Source: a virus
IMG/VR virus record: IMGVR_UViG_3300048113_000456
Location: 1-55,005 of that record
DNA: 55,005 nucleotides
Direction: 5' to 3' (one strand)
A program made the translations under genes and the position numbers. Below the pieces are notes generated by a model. It was not told the origin of the DNA. It worked only from the letters and a program-made list of their open reading frames with translations, and did no database searches. Every line of letters starts with the position of its first letter. Position 1 is the stretch's first letter. This document shows, piece by piece, positions 8,695 through 17,891 of this stretch.

Positions 8695-9654
8695 ATGAGT
8701 AATTTATTAGAAGAAAGAAGTTATTTTAAACCGTTCAATTACCCTTGGGCATTTGAACACTATAAAACCCAGCAGCATATGCATTGGCTACCAGATGAAG
8801 TGCCTATGGCTGACGACATTAAAGATTACAACGAGAATCTCCCTGAGTCAAGCAAATCTCTACTGAATAACTTGTTTACGTTTTTTACTCAAGCTGATGT
8901 AGATGTTTGCTGTGGGTATGCAAAACATTATTTACCAACATTCAAGCAACCAGAAGTACGCATGATGTTAGCGGCCTTCGCCGCAATGGAAGCAGTACAC
9001 CAAGAGGCTTACTCTTTATTGTTAGAAACGCTAGGATTTGGCGATGATGTTTACAAAGAGTTCATGAATCACAAAGAGATGATGGACAAACATGAGTATC
9101 TAAACGATTTCGGTATGGATACTAAAATGGATATTGCAAAGACTATGGCTATATACTCAGGTTTTACCGAAGGTGTTCAGTTATTTAGTTCTTTCGCAAT
9201 TTTGTTGAACTTCCCACGACATGGTTTAATGAAGGGCATGGGACAGATTGTCTCCTGGTCAGTTCGGGATGAGTCATTACATGTCGAGGGAATGTCTCAA
9301 CTTTTCCGTACTTTTATTCAAGAAAATCCAGAGTTATGGACAGACGAGTTAAAGTACGAAATTTACTGTGCAGCAGAACGTACAGTGGAGTTGGAAGATG
9401 CGTTTATTGATCTTTGCTTTAAGGATGCTGAAATTAAAGGCCTTACAGCATTGGAAGTAAAAGAATATATTCGCTATATAGCAGATAGACGACTACTGGG
9501 TCTAGGATGTAAGAAGATTTTTGGAAGTGAAGAAAACCCTCTTCCTTGGATTGATTATATGACAAATGCAGTAGAACACACAAACTTTTTCGAAAACAGA
9601 CCTACCGAGTACTCAAAAGCGAGTACAACCGGTAATTGGCAAGACATTTTTTAA
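8695..9654 (+). CDS. nrdB: Class I ribonucleotide reductase, beta (radical) subunit
   Basis: 319 residues. The di-metal ligands and radical tyrosine are visible: an Asp in FTQADVDVC, the EAVHQEAYS motif (Glu, His and the radical Tyr), Glu in TEGVQLF, and DESLHVEG (Glu, His). The C-terminus NWQDIF is the usual peptide that docks into NrdA. It follows nrdA with a 6 bp gap and a purine-rich ribosome site (AAGAGA). Keeping the Tyr suggests an ordinary tyrosyl-radical enzyme. Confidence 0.95.
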   Translation: MSNLLEERSYFKPFNYPWAFEHYKTQQHMHWLPDEVPMADDIKDYNENLPESSKSLLNNLFTFFTQADVDVCCGYAKHYLPTFKQPEVRMMLAAFAAMEAVHQEAYSLLLETLGFGDDVYKEFMNHKEMMDKHEYLNDFGMDTKMDIAKTMAIYSGFTEGVQLFSSFAILLNFPRHGLMKGMGQIVSWSVRDESLHVEGMSQLFRTFIQENPELWTDELKYEIYCAAERTVELEDAFIDLCFKDAEIKGLTALEVKEYIRYIADRRLLGLGCKKIFGSEENPLPWIDYMTNAVEHTNFFENRPTEYSKASTTGNWQDIF

Positions 9655-9666
9655 GGAATCATATAT

Positions 9667-9894
9667 ATGAGTAACATTCAACAACTAAACCCAGAAGATC
9701 GTAACATGGTAACAATCGACGACGTAGAATACGTATTTGAAGACTTACCTGAAGATGTTCGCAATATCTTAGCAGAGTTAAACTATGTTAATGAAAAGAT
9801 CAATGATCTTGGAGTGGAGCAACAGCGACACGAAATGATGCGATCAGGATACATCACTGTCTTAGGACAGGAAATGAAAAAAGTCCAACAGTAA
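9667..9894 (+). CDS. Small acidic coiled-coil protein (DUF6447-like)
   Basis: 75 residues with a small N-terminal beta hairpin (MVTIDDVEYVFEDLPEDV) followed by a long helix with heptad-like spacing. The hairpin-plus-helix layout resembles the DUF6447 family of small phage proteins, which have no known function; this match is from memory of the motif. AAGGAA precedes the ATG. It is the last gene of the + strand cluster and runs into the shared terminator. Confidence 0.7.
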   Translation: MSNIQQLNPEDRNMVTIDDVEYVFEDLPEDVRNILAELNYVNEKINDLGVEQQRHEMMRSGYITVLGQEMKKVQQ

Positions 9895-9928
9895 GAAAAA
9901 AGAAACCCAGCACTACGCTGGGTTTTTT
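9895..9928. terminator. Bidirectional rho-independent terminator between convergent gene blocks
   Basis: An 8-bp perfect stem AACCCAGC (904-911) / GCTGGGTT (917-924) with a 5-nt loop. It is followed by a T-run on the + strand and preceded by an A-run that is the T-run of the - strand. The stop codon of the - strand gene (9913-9915) lies inside the loop, so one hairpin ends both transcripts. Confidence 0.92.
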
Positions 9929-10644
9929 AATGACAGTTCTAAATCATGGAATCCCTTCCGCAATTTCGAAATTCTATGTTTAGACTTGTCTGCTAGGCGG
10001 AGAATATTATCACGTATACTGGGATCAATACCATCACAATATTCTTCTAACCTATCAAAGGCATAAGCATACGTCTCCCGAACAGTAGCTTTTCCTGAGA
10101 TAATATGAGGTACGTAGTTCAGCACTGCGGCATGCTCTGACCCCATTCCATATTTTACCGCTTCCATACAGTTTATGCAACTTGATATTAACGGATCTGT
10201 TCTATGATTCATATATCTTGGCATATATAAAACTTTCTTTTCATTTAATATTCTTGTATCACTAGCAGGAACTTCATACCATTTCTCTGGATTTATAATA
10301 AATACCGACAAGTCTATATGGCCTGGAGTCATATTTACTCCAATCATTTCATAGTTCTTTGCCTGTCTTTTATGATCAGAGTACACCCCGCTACGACTAG
10401 CGCAGATATGGTACTTTCGTATAGTTTCTATAGGCGGTAAGTCATCGTGTCTAATGTTGAGTACAAGTCCCGAAACTACCACTAGGGTAGGCTCAGTAAC
10501 ATTTGCTAGTGCAGTACCTATCTTACTTTTTCCACACTTTACAACACTCCACTTTGCTCGTGGCGTGTTTTTCTGTATAGAATTTATTGTAAGTTGTGTA
10601 AGCTTTGGATTAGTTTCAAGAATTAGAATTTTTAGGCTTGACAT
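9913..10644 (-). CDS. Putative sugar-transferase-like protein (GT-A-like), 243 residues
   Basis: The start was set at the ATG at 10644 because an exact AAGGAG lies 7 bp upstream; an ATG at 10668 is in frame but has no ribosome site. The N-terminus (LKILILETNPKLTQLTINSI) resembles the first beta-alpha unit of GT-A glycosyltransferases, and VVVSGLVLN is followed by a DD pair, but no canonical DXD is certain. The C-terminal third is helical and basic. It overlaps the preceding sugar-transferase-like gene and is the last gene of the Thr-rich fibre operon, so a role in decorating that fibre is plausible but unproven. Confidence 0.5.
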   Translation of the reverse strand: MSSLKILILETNPKLTQLTINSIQKNTPRAKWSVVKCGKSKIGTALANVTEPTLVVVSGLVLNIRHDDLPPIETIRKYHICASRSGVYSDHKRQAKNYEMIGVNMTPGHIDLSVFIINPEKWYEVPASDTRILNEKKVLYMPRYMNHRTDPLISSCINCMEAVKYGMGSEHAAVLNYVPHIISGKATVRETYAYAFDRLEEYCDGIDPSIRDNILRLADKSKHRISKLRKGFHDLELSLKNPA

Positions 10645-11491
10645 GTTCAAACTCCTTAAACTTTTCAAAAAACAAATCTACATACTCTTGAGGATTTTCT
10701 GCGTTAACAGGTATAATGCCAGATGTTTTGCTAGAAAATAATCTTTTTAAGTTGTCTTCTCTATCTTCTCCATCTTTAAAAACTGCTTTATACAAAGAAC
10801 TATAGGTATAGTTGTTGTTTGCATTTCCAAATAAGTATACTTTCTTACCTTTAGCTACAGCAATTAGACCCATTTCTGAATTATCGCAAGCACCTACAAT
10901 TGAAGCATCTTCTAAAAGTTGGTGGCCCGATAGTTTTTTATCTAGTATATTATCTGCCCCAAACTCTTGTTTAAGTTTAGTTACAGCCCAGTTTGCAGTA
11001 ATTGGATGACACTTAAGTTTTGCTCCCTGCTTTACAGCTCGGTGAAGTTTACCGAAGTCACAAGCATCATATAATATATTAGTACCTGGAAGAAAGATTA
11101 CAAAGTCATGTGTCTTTCTATTCTTTCTTAGTCTATACTTATCTACGCTATTATTTTTAATATCATTATAAATTTTTAAACCTTCTTCGGTAATTTCAGA
11201 CTGGCAGGCATCTGCCATTTGTTTGTCGGACCAATACTTACCTGCAATACGTATAAGTATAAACTTACTCATCATATCTGTGTAAGTATATCCATGTATT
11301 CTTTTGTTGTCACCCATGTCATACCATATATCGTATTCGACATTTGTACTATTTGGACCATTTTTTGGTAATAAGTCTTTTAATGCTGCAACATTATCAT
11401 TAAGTTTATTTCTAACGATATTTCCAGATTTAAAGAAATGTGTGGCTGTATCTCCCAGCTCGTCTACATTACTCAGTCTTTCCAAGGCCAT
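10616..11491 (-). CDS. Putative GT-B-like glycosyltransferase (capsule-synthesis-like), 291 residues
   Basis: ATG 11491 is preferred: GAGGAG lies 7 bp upstream, whereas the GTG at 11494 is closer. The central part has features of the GT-B sugar transferases of capsule/Kdo type: a KCHPIT segment, then an SGHQLLEDASIVGAC loop, a Glu (SEMGLIAVAKGKK) and VYLFGN, which matches the pattern of the donor-binding HP...S..E...G motif. It is encoded two genes after the Thr-rich fibre and overlaps both neighbours, so it is co-expressed with the fibre. The enzyme class is inferred from motif order only. Confidence 0.5.
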   Translation of the reverse strand: MALERLSNVDELGDTATHFFKSGNIVRNKLNDNVAALKDLLPKNGPNSTNVEYDIWYDMGDNKRIHGYTYTDMMSKFILIRIAGKYWSDKQMADACQSEITEEGLKIYNDIKNNSVDKYRLRKNRKTHDFVIFLPGTNILYDACDFGKLHRAVKQGAKLKCHPITANWAVTKLKQEFGADNILDKKLSGHQLLEDASIVGACDNSEMGLIAVAKGKKVYLFGNANNNYTYSSLYKAVFKDGEDREDNLKRLFSSKTSGIIPVNAENPQEYVDLFFEKFKEFEHVKPKNSNS

Positions 11492-11648
11492 CACGTAGCT
11501 CCTCTATGTCGTCCCCAAAGCCTTCCAAGCGATCTTCGGTATCTTCGAAGTGCTCCATGATAATGTCTAAAGTAGTCTCTAGACGACGACGCATATTTTT
11601 TACGTCGTCTTGTAGTTGTTTAAATTCTTTTTGTGTTACTCTGTCCAT
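11469..11648 (-). CDS. 59-residue coiled-coil mini-protein
   Basis: A small gene that can easily be missed. ATG 11648 overlaps the end of the giant fibre gene by 13 bp and its TAA overlaps the next gene's start. The product begins MDRVTQKEFKQLQDDVKNM and continues as one charged amphipathic helix with heptad spacing, rich in Asp, Glu, Arg and Leu. GGGATGG upstream serves as a ribosome site. The position between a fibre and its candidate glycosyltransferases suggests a small chaperone or fibre partner; function is unknown. Confidence 0.7.
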   Translation of the reverse strand: MDRVTQKEFKQLQDDVKNMRRRLETTLDIIMEHFEDTEDRLEGFGDDIEELRDGLGKTE

Positions 11649-14600
11649 TCTGAACCATCCCAGTAAATTGTATTATAATCAGATGCCGAAGATACTTCTG
11701 TAAATACGTTGCCTGATCCTGTATATCTCCCATACACAGTGGTGTCTGTATCTCTAGAAGTGCCTGTAGCACGGTTTGTAGATACAACAGTGTCAAATAA
11801 TGTGACAAATGCGGTTGTTGTATCAAATGTTGTCGATGCCGAAGTATCGAAAGTAGTTACATATACACTGCCTGTAGATCTTGAAGTAGCTCGGCTAGTA
11901 CTTCTGCTAGTGTTTCTAGAAGTTTGTGTAGCTAGGGTAGTACCTCTACTAGTATTAAACGTAGTGTTAAATGCAGTCGTTGTGTTAAACGCAGTACTTC
12001 TATTTGTGTTAAACGTAGTAGTTGTATTTCTGCTTGTATTAAAAGCAGTTACATTAGACGTTTCAGTAGCTAAAGAAGTTTCTGATGTTGTTTCAAATGT
12101 TGTGTTAAATGCCGTAGTAGTAGCAAGGGTTGTATTAAACGTAGTAGTTGTATTAAACGCTGTAGTACTACTTCTAGTTGTATTAAACGTAGTAGTTGTG
12201 TTAAATGCTGTTGTACGAGAAGTTTCATTTGTCGTATCAAAAGCTGTTACAAACGTAGTAGTTGTGTTAAACGCAGTAGTTGTGTTAAATGCTGTAGTAG
12301 TTCCACGGTCTGTACCGGTAGTTCTAGTAGTAGCAAAAATACTATAAGTAGCTCTACTTGTGTTAAACGTAGTTACTGTACCAAATGCAGTATAAGTACT
12401 ACGGCTTGTGCCTGTTGCTCTTGAAGTATCAAAGTAGCTAGTGTACGATGTTACTGTAGCAAATGCAGTAGTTGTGTTAAATGCAGTTGTTGTACTACGA
12501 CTTGTACCAGTAGTTTTACTTGTGTTAAACGCAGTAGTTGTGTTAAATGCAGTTGTTGTATTAAACGTGGTAGTTGTGTTATTACCAGTACCCGTTGTAC
12601 GTGTGGTATTGTACGTAGTAGTAAATGCTGTATACGTGCTGAACGCTGTTACAGTATTAAACGCAGTTGAAGTACCACGACTTGTACCAGTACCTTTGCT
12701 AGTATTAAATACCGTGCTTGTATTATACGTAGTGGTTGTATTAAACGCAGTAGTTGTATTATTACCTGTGCCAGTATTTCTATTCGTGTTAAAGTTTGAT
12801 ACATACGCAGTGTACGTAGCAAAAACAGTAGTTGTGCTAAACGCTGTATTAGTGTTACGACTTGTACCCGTACCTCTACTGGTGTTAAATGCAGTAGTTG
12901 TATTATACGCAGTAGTAGTTGTAAAGGTAGTAGTAGTGTTTAGACCCGTACCCGTTGTACGACTAGTATTAAAGTACGAAGTGTATGCAGTATACGTAGC
13001 AAATGCAGTTGTAGTAGCAAACGAAGTTGTAGTGCCACGACTTGTGCCGGTATTTCTATTTGTATTAAATACAGTACTTGTAGCATACGCAGTAGTTGTA
13101 GTAAATGCTGTAGAAGTTGTTATACCTGTTCCAGTAGTTCTACTTGTATTAAAGTTTGATACATAAGCAGTATAAGTACCAAAAGTAGTTACAGTAGAAA
13201 ATGCTGTGGTAGTACCACGATCAGTGCTAGTAGCTTTACTAGTATTAAACGCAGTAGTTGTATTATACGCAGTAGTTGTCGTAAAGGTAGTAGAGGTGTT
13301 TAAACCAGTACCCGTTGTACGAGTTGTATTAAAGTAGCTAGTATATGCAGTATACGTCGCAAATGCAGTTGTAGTAGCAAAGGAAGTTGTAGTACCGCGA
13401 CTTGTACCCGTACCTCTGCTAGTATTATAAGTTGTGCTTGTATTATACGTAGTGATTGTATTAAACGCAGTAGTTGTATTATTACCTGTACCAGTATTTC
13501 TATTCGTGTTAAAGTACGAAGTATACGCAGTATAAGTACCAAAAGTTGTTACTGTAGAGAATGCAGTATTAGTAGCTCTGTTAGTAGCTGTAGTTTTGCT
13601 AGTGTTAAATACTGTAGTTGTATTATACGCAGTAGTTGTCGTAAAGGTAGTAGTAGTATTCTTACCAGTACCTGTTGTACGCGTAGTATTGAAGTAAGAT
13701 GTATACGCAGTATAGGTAGCAAATGCTGTAGTAGTAGCAAAAGATGTTGTAGTTCCACGACTTGTACTTGTGCCTCTGCTAGTATTGAACGAGGTCGTTG
13801 TATTATACGCAGTAGTAGTTCCAAATACCGTAGAAGTATTTCTACTTTCAGCAGTATTTCTGCTAGTATTTGTAGCATATACAGTAGTGAAGGTAGTTGT
13901 AAACGCAGTACTAGTATTAAAAGAAGTAGTTGTGTTACGACCTTCAGCAGTATTTCTAGACGTAGCAGTACCGTATACAGTTACAAACGTAGTATTGAAG
14001 CTAGTAGTTGTTCCGAAGGATGTAGTTGTGTTACGACCTTCAGCAGTGTTTCTAGAGGTAGATGTAACTCTAGAAGTACCTCTAGACGTAGCAGTGGCTT
14101 TACTAGTGTTAAACGTAGTTGCTGTAGTATATGCAGTAGTTGTATTATATACAGTAGTAGTATTTCTGCTTTCCCCTGTAGTTCTGCTCGTGGCAGTAAC
14201 AAATACCGTAGTAAATGCCGTAGTAGTATTACGACTTGTAGAAGTTGCTCTACTTTCACCTGTATTTCTTGAAGTATTACGAGAAGTGTTACGATATTCG
14301 GCAGTGGCTCTACTTGTTGCAAATGTAGTAACAAATGTAGTAGTACGATACTCAGCCGTAGCTCTGCTTGTATTGAATGTAGTTACAAACGTAGTAGTTC
14401 GTGATGTATTGTAATACGTTAAGAATGTAGTAGTACGGTACTCAGCAGTAGCTCTTGAAGTGCCTGTAGCTCTGCTAGTATTTCTAGACGTGTCAAATAC
14501 GGTAGTAGTATTAAAACTAGTAGTTGTATTATGGTCAACAGTACTACGAGAAGTATTACGATACTCAGCAGTGGCTCTAGAAGTACCCGTAAGTCTAGAA

Positions 14601-17600
14601 GTATTAAAACTTACATTCTGTCTACGTCTAATTGTAAAAATATAAGTTTGGCTAGAACTATTATATACATAGCTAGTACCTTTTTGATACTCGTAACCAT
14701 TAGTGATTCGTGTAGTTGAGCCAAATAATGTACCTATGCCTGCTTGGTTCCATATACCTCCACCACCTTGGCTATATACAGAACTAATCTGCTCAACACC
14801 ATAGTAAACATAGTAACTATAATAACTTCTTTGGTAAGCAGTGTATGTTCCAATTACAGAAGTTACGAATGTAGTAGTAGTATTAAAGCTGGTAGTAGTA
14901 TTATGGTCTACAGTAAGGAAAGTAGTAGTACGATACTCAGCAGTAGCTCTCGAAGTTCCTGTAGCTTTAGAAGTTGCGTATACAGTACCAAATGTAGTAG
15001 TCGTGTTAAAACTTGTAGTAGTATTATGATCAACAGTACTACGAGACGTATTTCTTGAAGTATCAAATACTGTGGTACGAGATGTGTTTCTCGATGTATT
15101 AAAAGTTGTTGTAGTATTATGATCTACAGTACTACGAGACGTATTTCTTGACGTATCAAATGTAGTTGTAGTATTATGGTCTACAGTTAAGAATGTAGTC
15201 CCAAAAACAGTAGACGTAGTATAGGACGTAGTAGTATTAAAAGCAGTAGACGTACCTCTGCTAGTTCCTCTACTTGTGTTCGTTCCAAATACTGTGCTTG
15301 TATTATAAGCAGTAATGGTAGTACGACTTGTAGAAGTTGCTCGACTTTCTCCTGTATTACGTGCAGTATTAAAGACTGTAGTAGTATTAAATACAGTAGT
15401 AAAGGATGTAGTAGTTCCAAAAGTAGTAGATGTTGTATACGCTGTATAAGTCGCACGACTTGTACCAGTAGTACGTGACGTTCCGCGAGTAGTGTTTCTG
15501 CTAGTATTTGTTGAGAACGTTGTACTTGTAGTATAAGCAGTGTAAGTAGCTCTGCTTGTTACCGTTGATCTAGACGTTCCGCGAGAAGTGCTTCTGCTAG
15601 TATTAGTTGCGAATACTGTATTTGTTGTATAAGCGGTTAGGGTAGCTCTACTTGTAGCAGTAGTACGACTTTCCGCAGTTGTACGAGTAGTGATAAATGT
15701 AGTAGTTGTATTAAATACTGTAGTAGTTCCACGACTTGTACCAGTTGATCTTGTAGTTGTAGTATTTTTACCTGTAGCAATAGAAGTAGTAAATGTAGTT
15801 ACAGTATTGAATGCTGTGTATGTTCCACGACTTGTAGCAGTACCACGAGACTCTCCAGTTGTACGAGAGGTGTTAAATACTGTAGTAGTACCAAATACTG
15901 TGGTTGTGTTACGGTTAGTACCAGTATTTCTACTTGTAGCCGTGTTTCTACCTGTAGCTATACCTGTAATAAATACAGTATTTGTAATAAATGCAGTGTA
16001 TGTGTTACGGCTTGTACCTGTAGCTCTACTTTCTGAAGTTGTACGAGATGTGTTAAATACTGTAGTAGTATTAAACGCAGTAGTAGTACCGCGACTAGTA
16101 CCCGTTGCTCTTGTAGTTGTGGTATTTTTACCTGTAGCAATAGAAGTTACAAACGTAGTTGTAGTGTTGAAAGCAGTATAAGTATTGCGACTTGTAGCAG
16201 TACCACGAGACTCACCCGTTGTGCGAGTAGTAATAAATGTAGTTGTGGTGTTAAATACTGTTGTAGTTCCACGACTTGTACCAGTATTTCTGCTTGTAGC
16301 AGTATTAAGACCTGTAGCTATACCTGTAATAAATACGGTGCTAGTGTTAAAAGCAGTATAGGTATTTCTGCTGGTACCAGTTGATCTGCTTTCTATGGTA
16401 GTACGTGAAGTATTGAATACTGTGTTTGTGTTAAATGCTGTAGTAGTACCACGGCTTGTACCGGTAGATCTAGTTGTAGTTGTATTTACACCAGTAGCGA
16501 TAGAAGTTACAAACGTAGTTGTAGTATTAAATGCTGTGTATGTGTTACGACTTGTAGCAGTGCCGCGAGACTCGCCCGTTGTACGAGTAGTAATAAATGT
16601 AGTTGTCGTGTTAAATGCAGTAGTTGTGTTTCTGTTTGTACCAGTTGTACGACTGGTTGCAGTGTTTAAGCCTGTAGCTATGCCTGTGATAAATACAGTA
16701 TTTGTGATAAATGCAGTGTATGTGCTACGACTTGTGCCAGTAGATCTACTTTCTGAAGTTGTGCGAGAAGTATTAAATACTGTAGTAGTGTTAAACGCAG
16801 TAGTAGTTCCACGACTTGTACCAGTTGCTCTAGTAGTTGTAGTATTTCTACCAGTACCTAAACTTGTATTAAATGTAGTAACAGTGTTGAAAGCAGTATA
16901 AGTGCTACGAGAAGTAGCTGTGCTCTTAGACGTACCAGTTGTACGAGTAGTGATAAACGTAGTTGTAGTATTAAACGCAGTGGTTGTACCACGGCTTGTA
17001 CCAGTAGTTCTTACCGTAGTAGTGTTTCTGTCTGTACCAATACTTGTTTGGAATGTAGTGCTGGTGTTGAATGCAGTAGTAGTATTTAGACCAGTTCCGG
17101 TAACGTTATTTGTGTTAAATACAGTAGACGTGGTTGTACCAGTATTAAACGTAGTTGTAGTATTAAACGCTGTAGTAGTATTACGACTAGTTCCAGTTAC
17201 TTTAGATGTAGCTGTGGTTCTAGTCGTGTTTCTAGAAGTAATAAATGTGGTGTTGAACGCAGTTGTACGACTAGTCTCTGTAGACTTTGAAGTGTTAAAC
17301 GTTGTCGTTGTGCTACGGCTAGTACCAGTTGCTTTTGAAGTTTCAAATACAGTATTTGTACTACGAGAAGTTCCACGAGACGTATTAAACGTGGTGTTGA
17401 ATGCTGTGATTGTGTTAAACGCAGTTGTACGAGTTGTTTCAAATACTGTACCGCTTTCACGAGTAGTTTCAAAAGTAGTAGTACGAGAAGTTTCTGTAGC
17501 TAAAGTAGTTCCGCGAGAGGTATTAAACGTAGTGTTAAACGCAGTAGTTGTATTAAATGCTGTAACAAATGTAGTAGTAAAAGTTGTAGTAAATGCTGTA

Positions 17601-17890
17601 GTTGTGCTTACAGTAGTATCTACACTTGTTGCAAACGTAGTAGTACGACTAGTAGCAGTACTAGCAGAAGTTCCTAAAGAAGTTTCAAATGTTGTGTTAA
17701 ACGCAGTAGTAGTATTAAAAGCTGTAGATGTTGCTGTAGAAGTAGCTGTTATAGCCTGCCACGCAGTAGAAAAAGTTACGTCACCTTTTGCTAGTACGTA
17801 TCCAACAGAACGTAAAGTGCCTGCGGTGGCCTTTACTATTATTTGCTTTGGCTCTACTAGGGCGGAGCCATTCCACACCTTGATAGTCAT
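11636..17890 (-). CDS. Giant threonine-rich hexapeptide-repeat tail fibre, 2,084 residues
   Basis: The N-terminus VWNGSALVEPKQIIVKA resembles modules used by tail fibres to attach or trimerise. Nearly all the rest consists of six-residue steps, bulky-x-Thr-x-Thr-x (for example FNTTTA, FNTSRT, RSTGTS), broken by four-residue steps. The steps assemble into a 60-residue super-repeat. A non-repeat Tyr/Gly-rich island occupies about residues 1008-1094, the middle of the chain. The C-terminus is again non-repeat (SASDYNTIYWDGSEWTE). Alternating Thr with a bulky residue every six suggests a beta-structured fibre with Thr ladders. It follows a small fibre gene by 1 bp. I do not know a named family for the repeat. 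Confidence 0.85.
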   Translation of the reverse strand: MTIKVWNGSALVEPKQIIVKATAGTLRSVGYVLAKGDVTFSTAWQAITATSTATSTAFNTTTAFNTTFETSLGTSASTATSRTTTFATSVDTTVSTTTAFTTTFTTTFVTAFNTTTAFNTTFNTSRGTTLATETSRTTTFETTRESGTVFETTRTTAFNTITAFNTTFNTSRGTSRSTNTVFETSKATGTSRSTTTTFNTSKSTETSRTTAFNTTFITSRNTTRTTATSKVTGTSRNTTTAFNTTTTFNTGTTTSTVFNTNNVTGTGLNTTTAFNTSTTFQTSIGTDRNTTTVRTTGTSRGTTTAFNTTTTFITTRTTGTSKSTATSRSTYTAFNTVTTFNTSLGTGRNTTTTRATGTSRGTTTAFNTTTVFNTSRTTSESRSTGTSRSTYTAFITNTVFITGIATGLNTATSRTTGTNRNTTTAFNTTTTFITTRTTGESRGTATSRNTYTAFNTTTTFVTSIATGVNTTTTRSTGTSRGTTTAFNTNTVFNTSRTTIESRSTGTSRNTYTAFNTSTVFITGIATGLNTATSRNTGTSRGTTTVFNTTTTFITTRTTGESRGTATSRNTYTAFNTTTTFVTSIATGKNTTTTRATGTSRGTTTAFNTTTVFNTSRTTSESRATGTSRNTYTAFITNTVFITGIATGRNTATSRNTGTNRNTTTVFGTTTVFNTSRTTGESRGTATSRGTYTAFNTVTTFTTSIATGKNTTTTRSTGTSRGTTTVFNTTTTFITTRTTAESRTTATSRATLTAYTTNTVFATNTSRSTSRGTSRSTVTSRATYTAYTTSTTFSTNTSRNTTRGTSRTTGTSRATYTAYTTSTTFGTTTSFTTVFNTTTVFNTARNTGESRATSTSRTTITAYNTSTVFGTNTSRGTSRGTSTAFNTTTSYTTSTVFGTTFLTVDHNTTTTFDTSRNTSRSTVDHNTTTTFNTSRNTSRTTVFDTSRNTSRSTVDHNTTTSFNTTTTFGTVYATSKATGTSRATAEYRTTTFLTVDHNTTTSFNTTTTFVTSVIGTYTAYQRSYYSYYVYYGVEQISSVYSQGGGGIWNQAGIGTLFGSTTRITNGYEYQKGTSYVYNSSSQTYIFTIRRRQNVSFNTSRLTGTSRATAEYRNTSRSTVDHNTTTSFNTTTVFDTSRNTSRATGTSRATAEYRTTTFLTYYNTSRTTTFVTTFNTSRATAEYRTTTFVTTFATSRATAEYRNTSRNTSRNTGESRATSTSRNTTTAFTTVFVTATSRTTGESRNTTTVYNTTTAYTTATTFNTSKATATSRGTSRVTSTSRNTAEGRNTTTSFGTTTSFNTTFVTVYGTATSRNTAEGRNTTTSFNTSTAFTTTFTTVYATNTSRNTAESRNTSTVFGTTTAYNTTTSFNTSRGTSTSRGTTTSFATTTAFATYTAYTSYFNTTRTTGTGKNTTTTFTTTTAYNTTTVFNTSKTTATNRATNTAFSTVTTFGTYTAYTSYFNTNRNTGTGNNTTTAFNTITTYNTSTTYNTSRGTGTSRGTTTSFATTTAFATYTAYTSYFNTTRTTGTGLNTSTTFTTTTAYNTTTAFNTSKATSTDRGTTTAFSTVTTFGTYTAYVSNFNTSRTTGTGITTSTAFTTTTAYATSTVFNTNRNTGTSRGTTTSFATTTAFATYTAYTSYFNTSRTTGTGLNTTTTFTTTTAYNTTTAFNTSRGTGTSRNTNTAFSTTTVFATYTAYVSNFNTNRNTGTGNNTTTAFNTTTTYNTSTVFNTSKGTGTSRGTSTAFNTVTAFSTYTAFTTTYNTTRTTGTGNNTTTTFNTTTAFNTTTAFNTSKTTGTSRSTTTAFNTTTAFATVTSYTSYFDTSRATGTSRSTYTAFGTVTTFNTSRATYSIFATTRTTGTDRGTTTAFNTTTAFNTTTTFVTAFDTTNETSRTTAFNTTTTFNTTRSSTTAFNTTTTFNTTLATTTAFNTTFETTSETSLATETSNVTAFNTSRNTTTTFNTNRSTAFNTTTAFNTTFNTSRGTTLATQTSRNTSRSTSRATSRSTGSVYVTTFDTSASTTFDTTTAFVTLFDTVVSTNRATGTSRDTDTTVYGRYTGSGNVFTEVSSASDYNTIYWDGSEWTE
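12350..13760 (-). repeat. 180-bp tandem super-repeat, C-terminal block of the Thr-rich fibre
   Basis: Segments such as TAYTSYFNTTRTTGTG recur every 60 residues (180 bp), and the DNA phrase GCAGTATACGT recurs at matching spacing. Units are diverged at wobble positions, so this is an old, selected repeat rather than a recent slippage product. Boundaries are approximate. Confidence 0.8.
14607..14866 (-). other. Central non-repeat Tyr/Gly-rich island of the Thr-rich fibre
   Basis: About 87 residues with no hexapeptide pattern: clusters of Tyr (RSYYSYYVYYG), a Gly run (SQGGGGIWNQAGIG) and YQKGTSYVYNSSSQTYIFTIRRR. The repeat resumes immediately on both sides. The island sits at the midpoint of the 2,084-residue chain, so it may be a knob, hinge or receptor-binding tip. 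Confidence 0.75.
15440..17090 (-). repeat. 180-bp tandem super-repeat, N-terminal block of the Thr-rich fibre
   Basis: Across this stretch the sequence lines up with itself at 180 bp: ACGACTTGTACCAG-like phrases recur near 15730, 15910, 16090, 16270, 16450, 16630, 16810 and 16990. Each unit encodes about 60 residues with the spacing of bulky residues 6-4-6-6-6-6-6-4-4-6 or a close variant. The unit length equals that of the C-terminal block although the sequences differ. Boundaries are approximate. Confidence 0.85.
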
Positions 17891-17891
17891 G

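Noticed and set aside
11636-17890. CRISPR array suggested by the regular spacing of similar DNA phrases
   Set aside because: The 180-bp units are diverged throughout, have no constant repeat alternating with unique spacers, and stay in one open frame; no cas gene is present.
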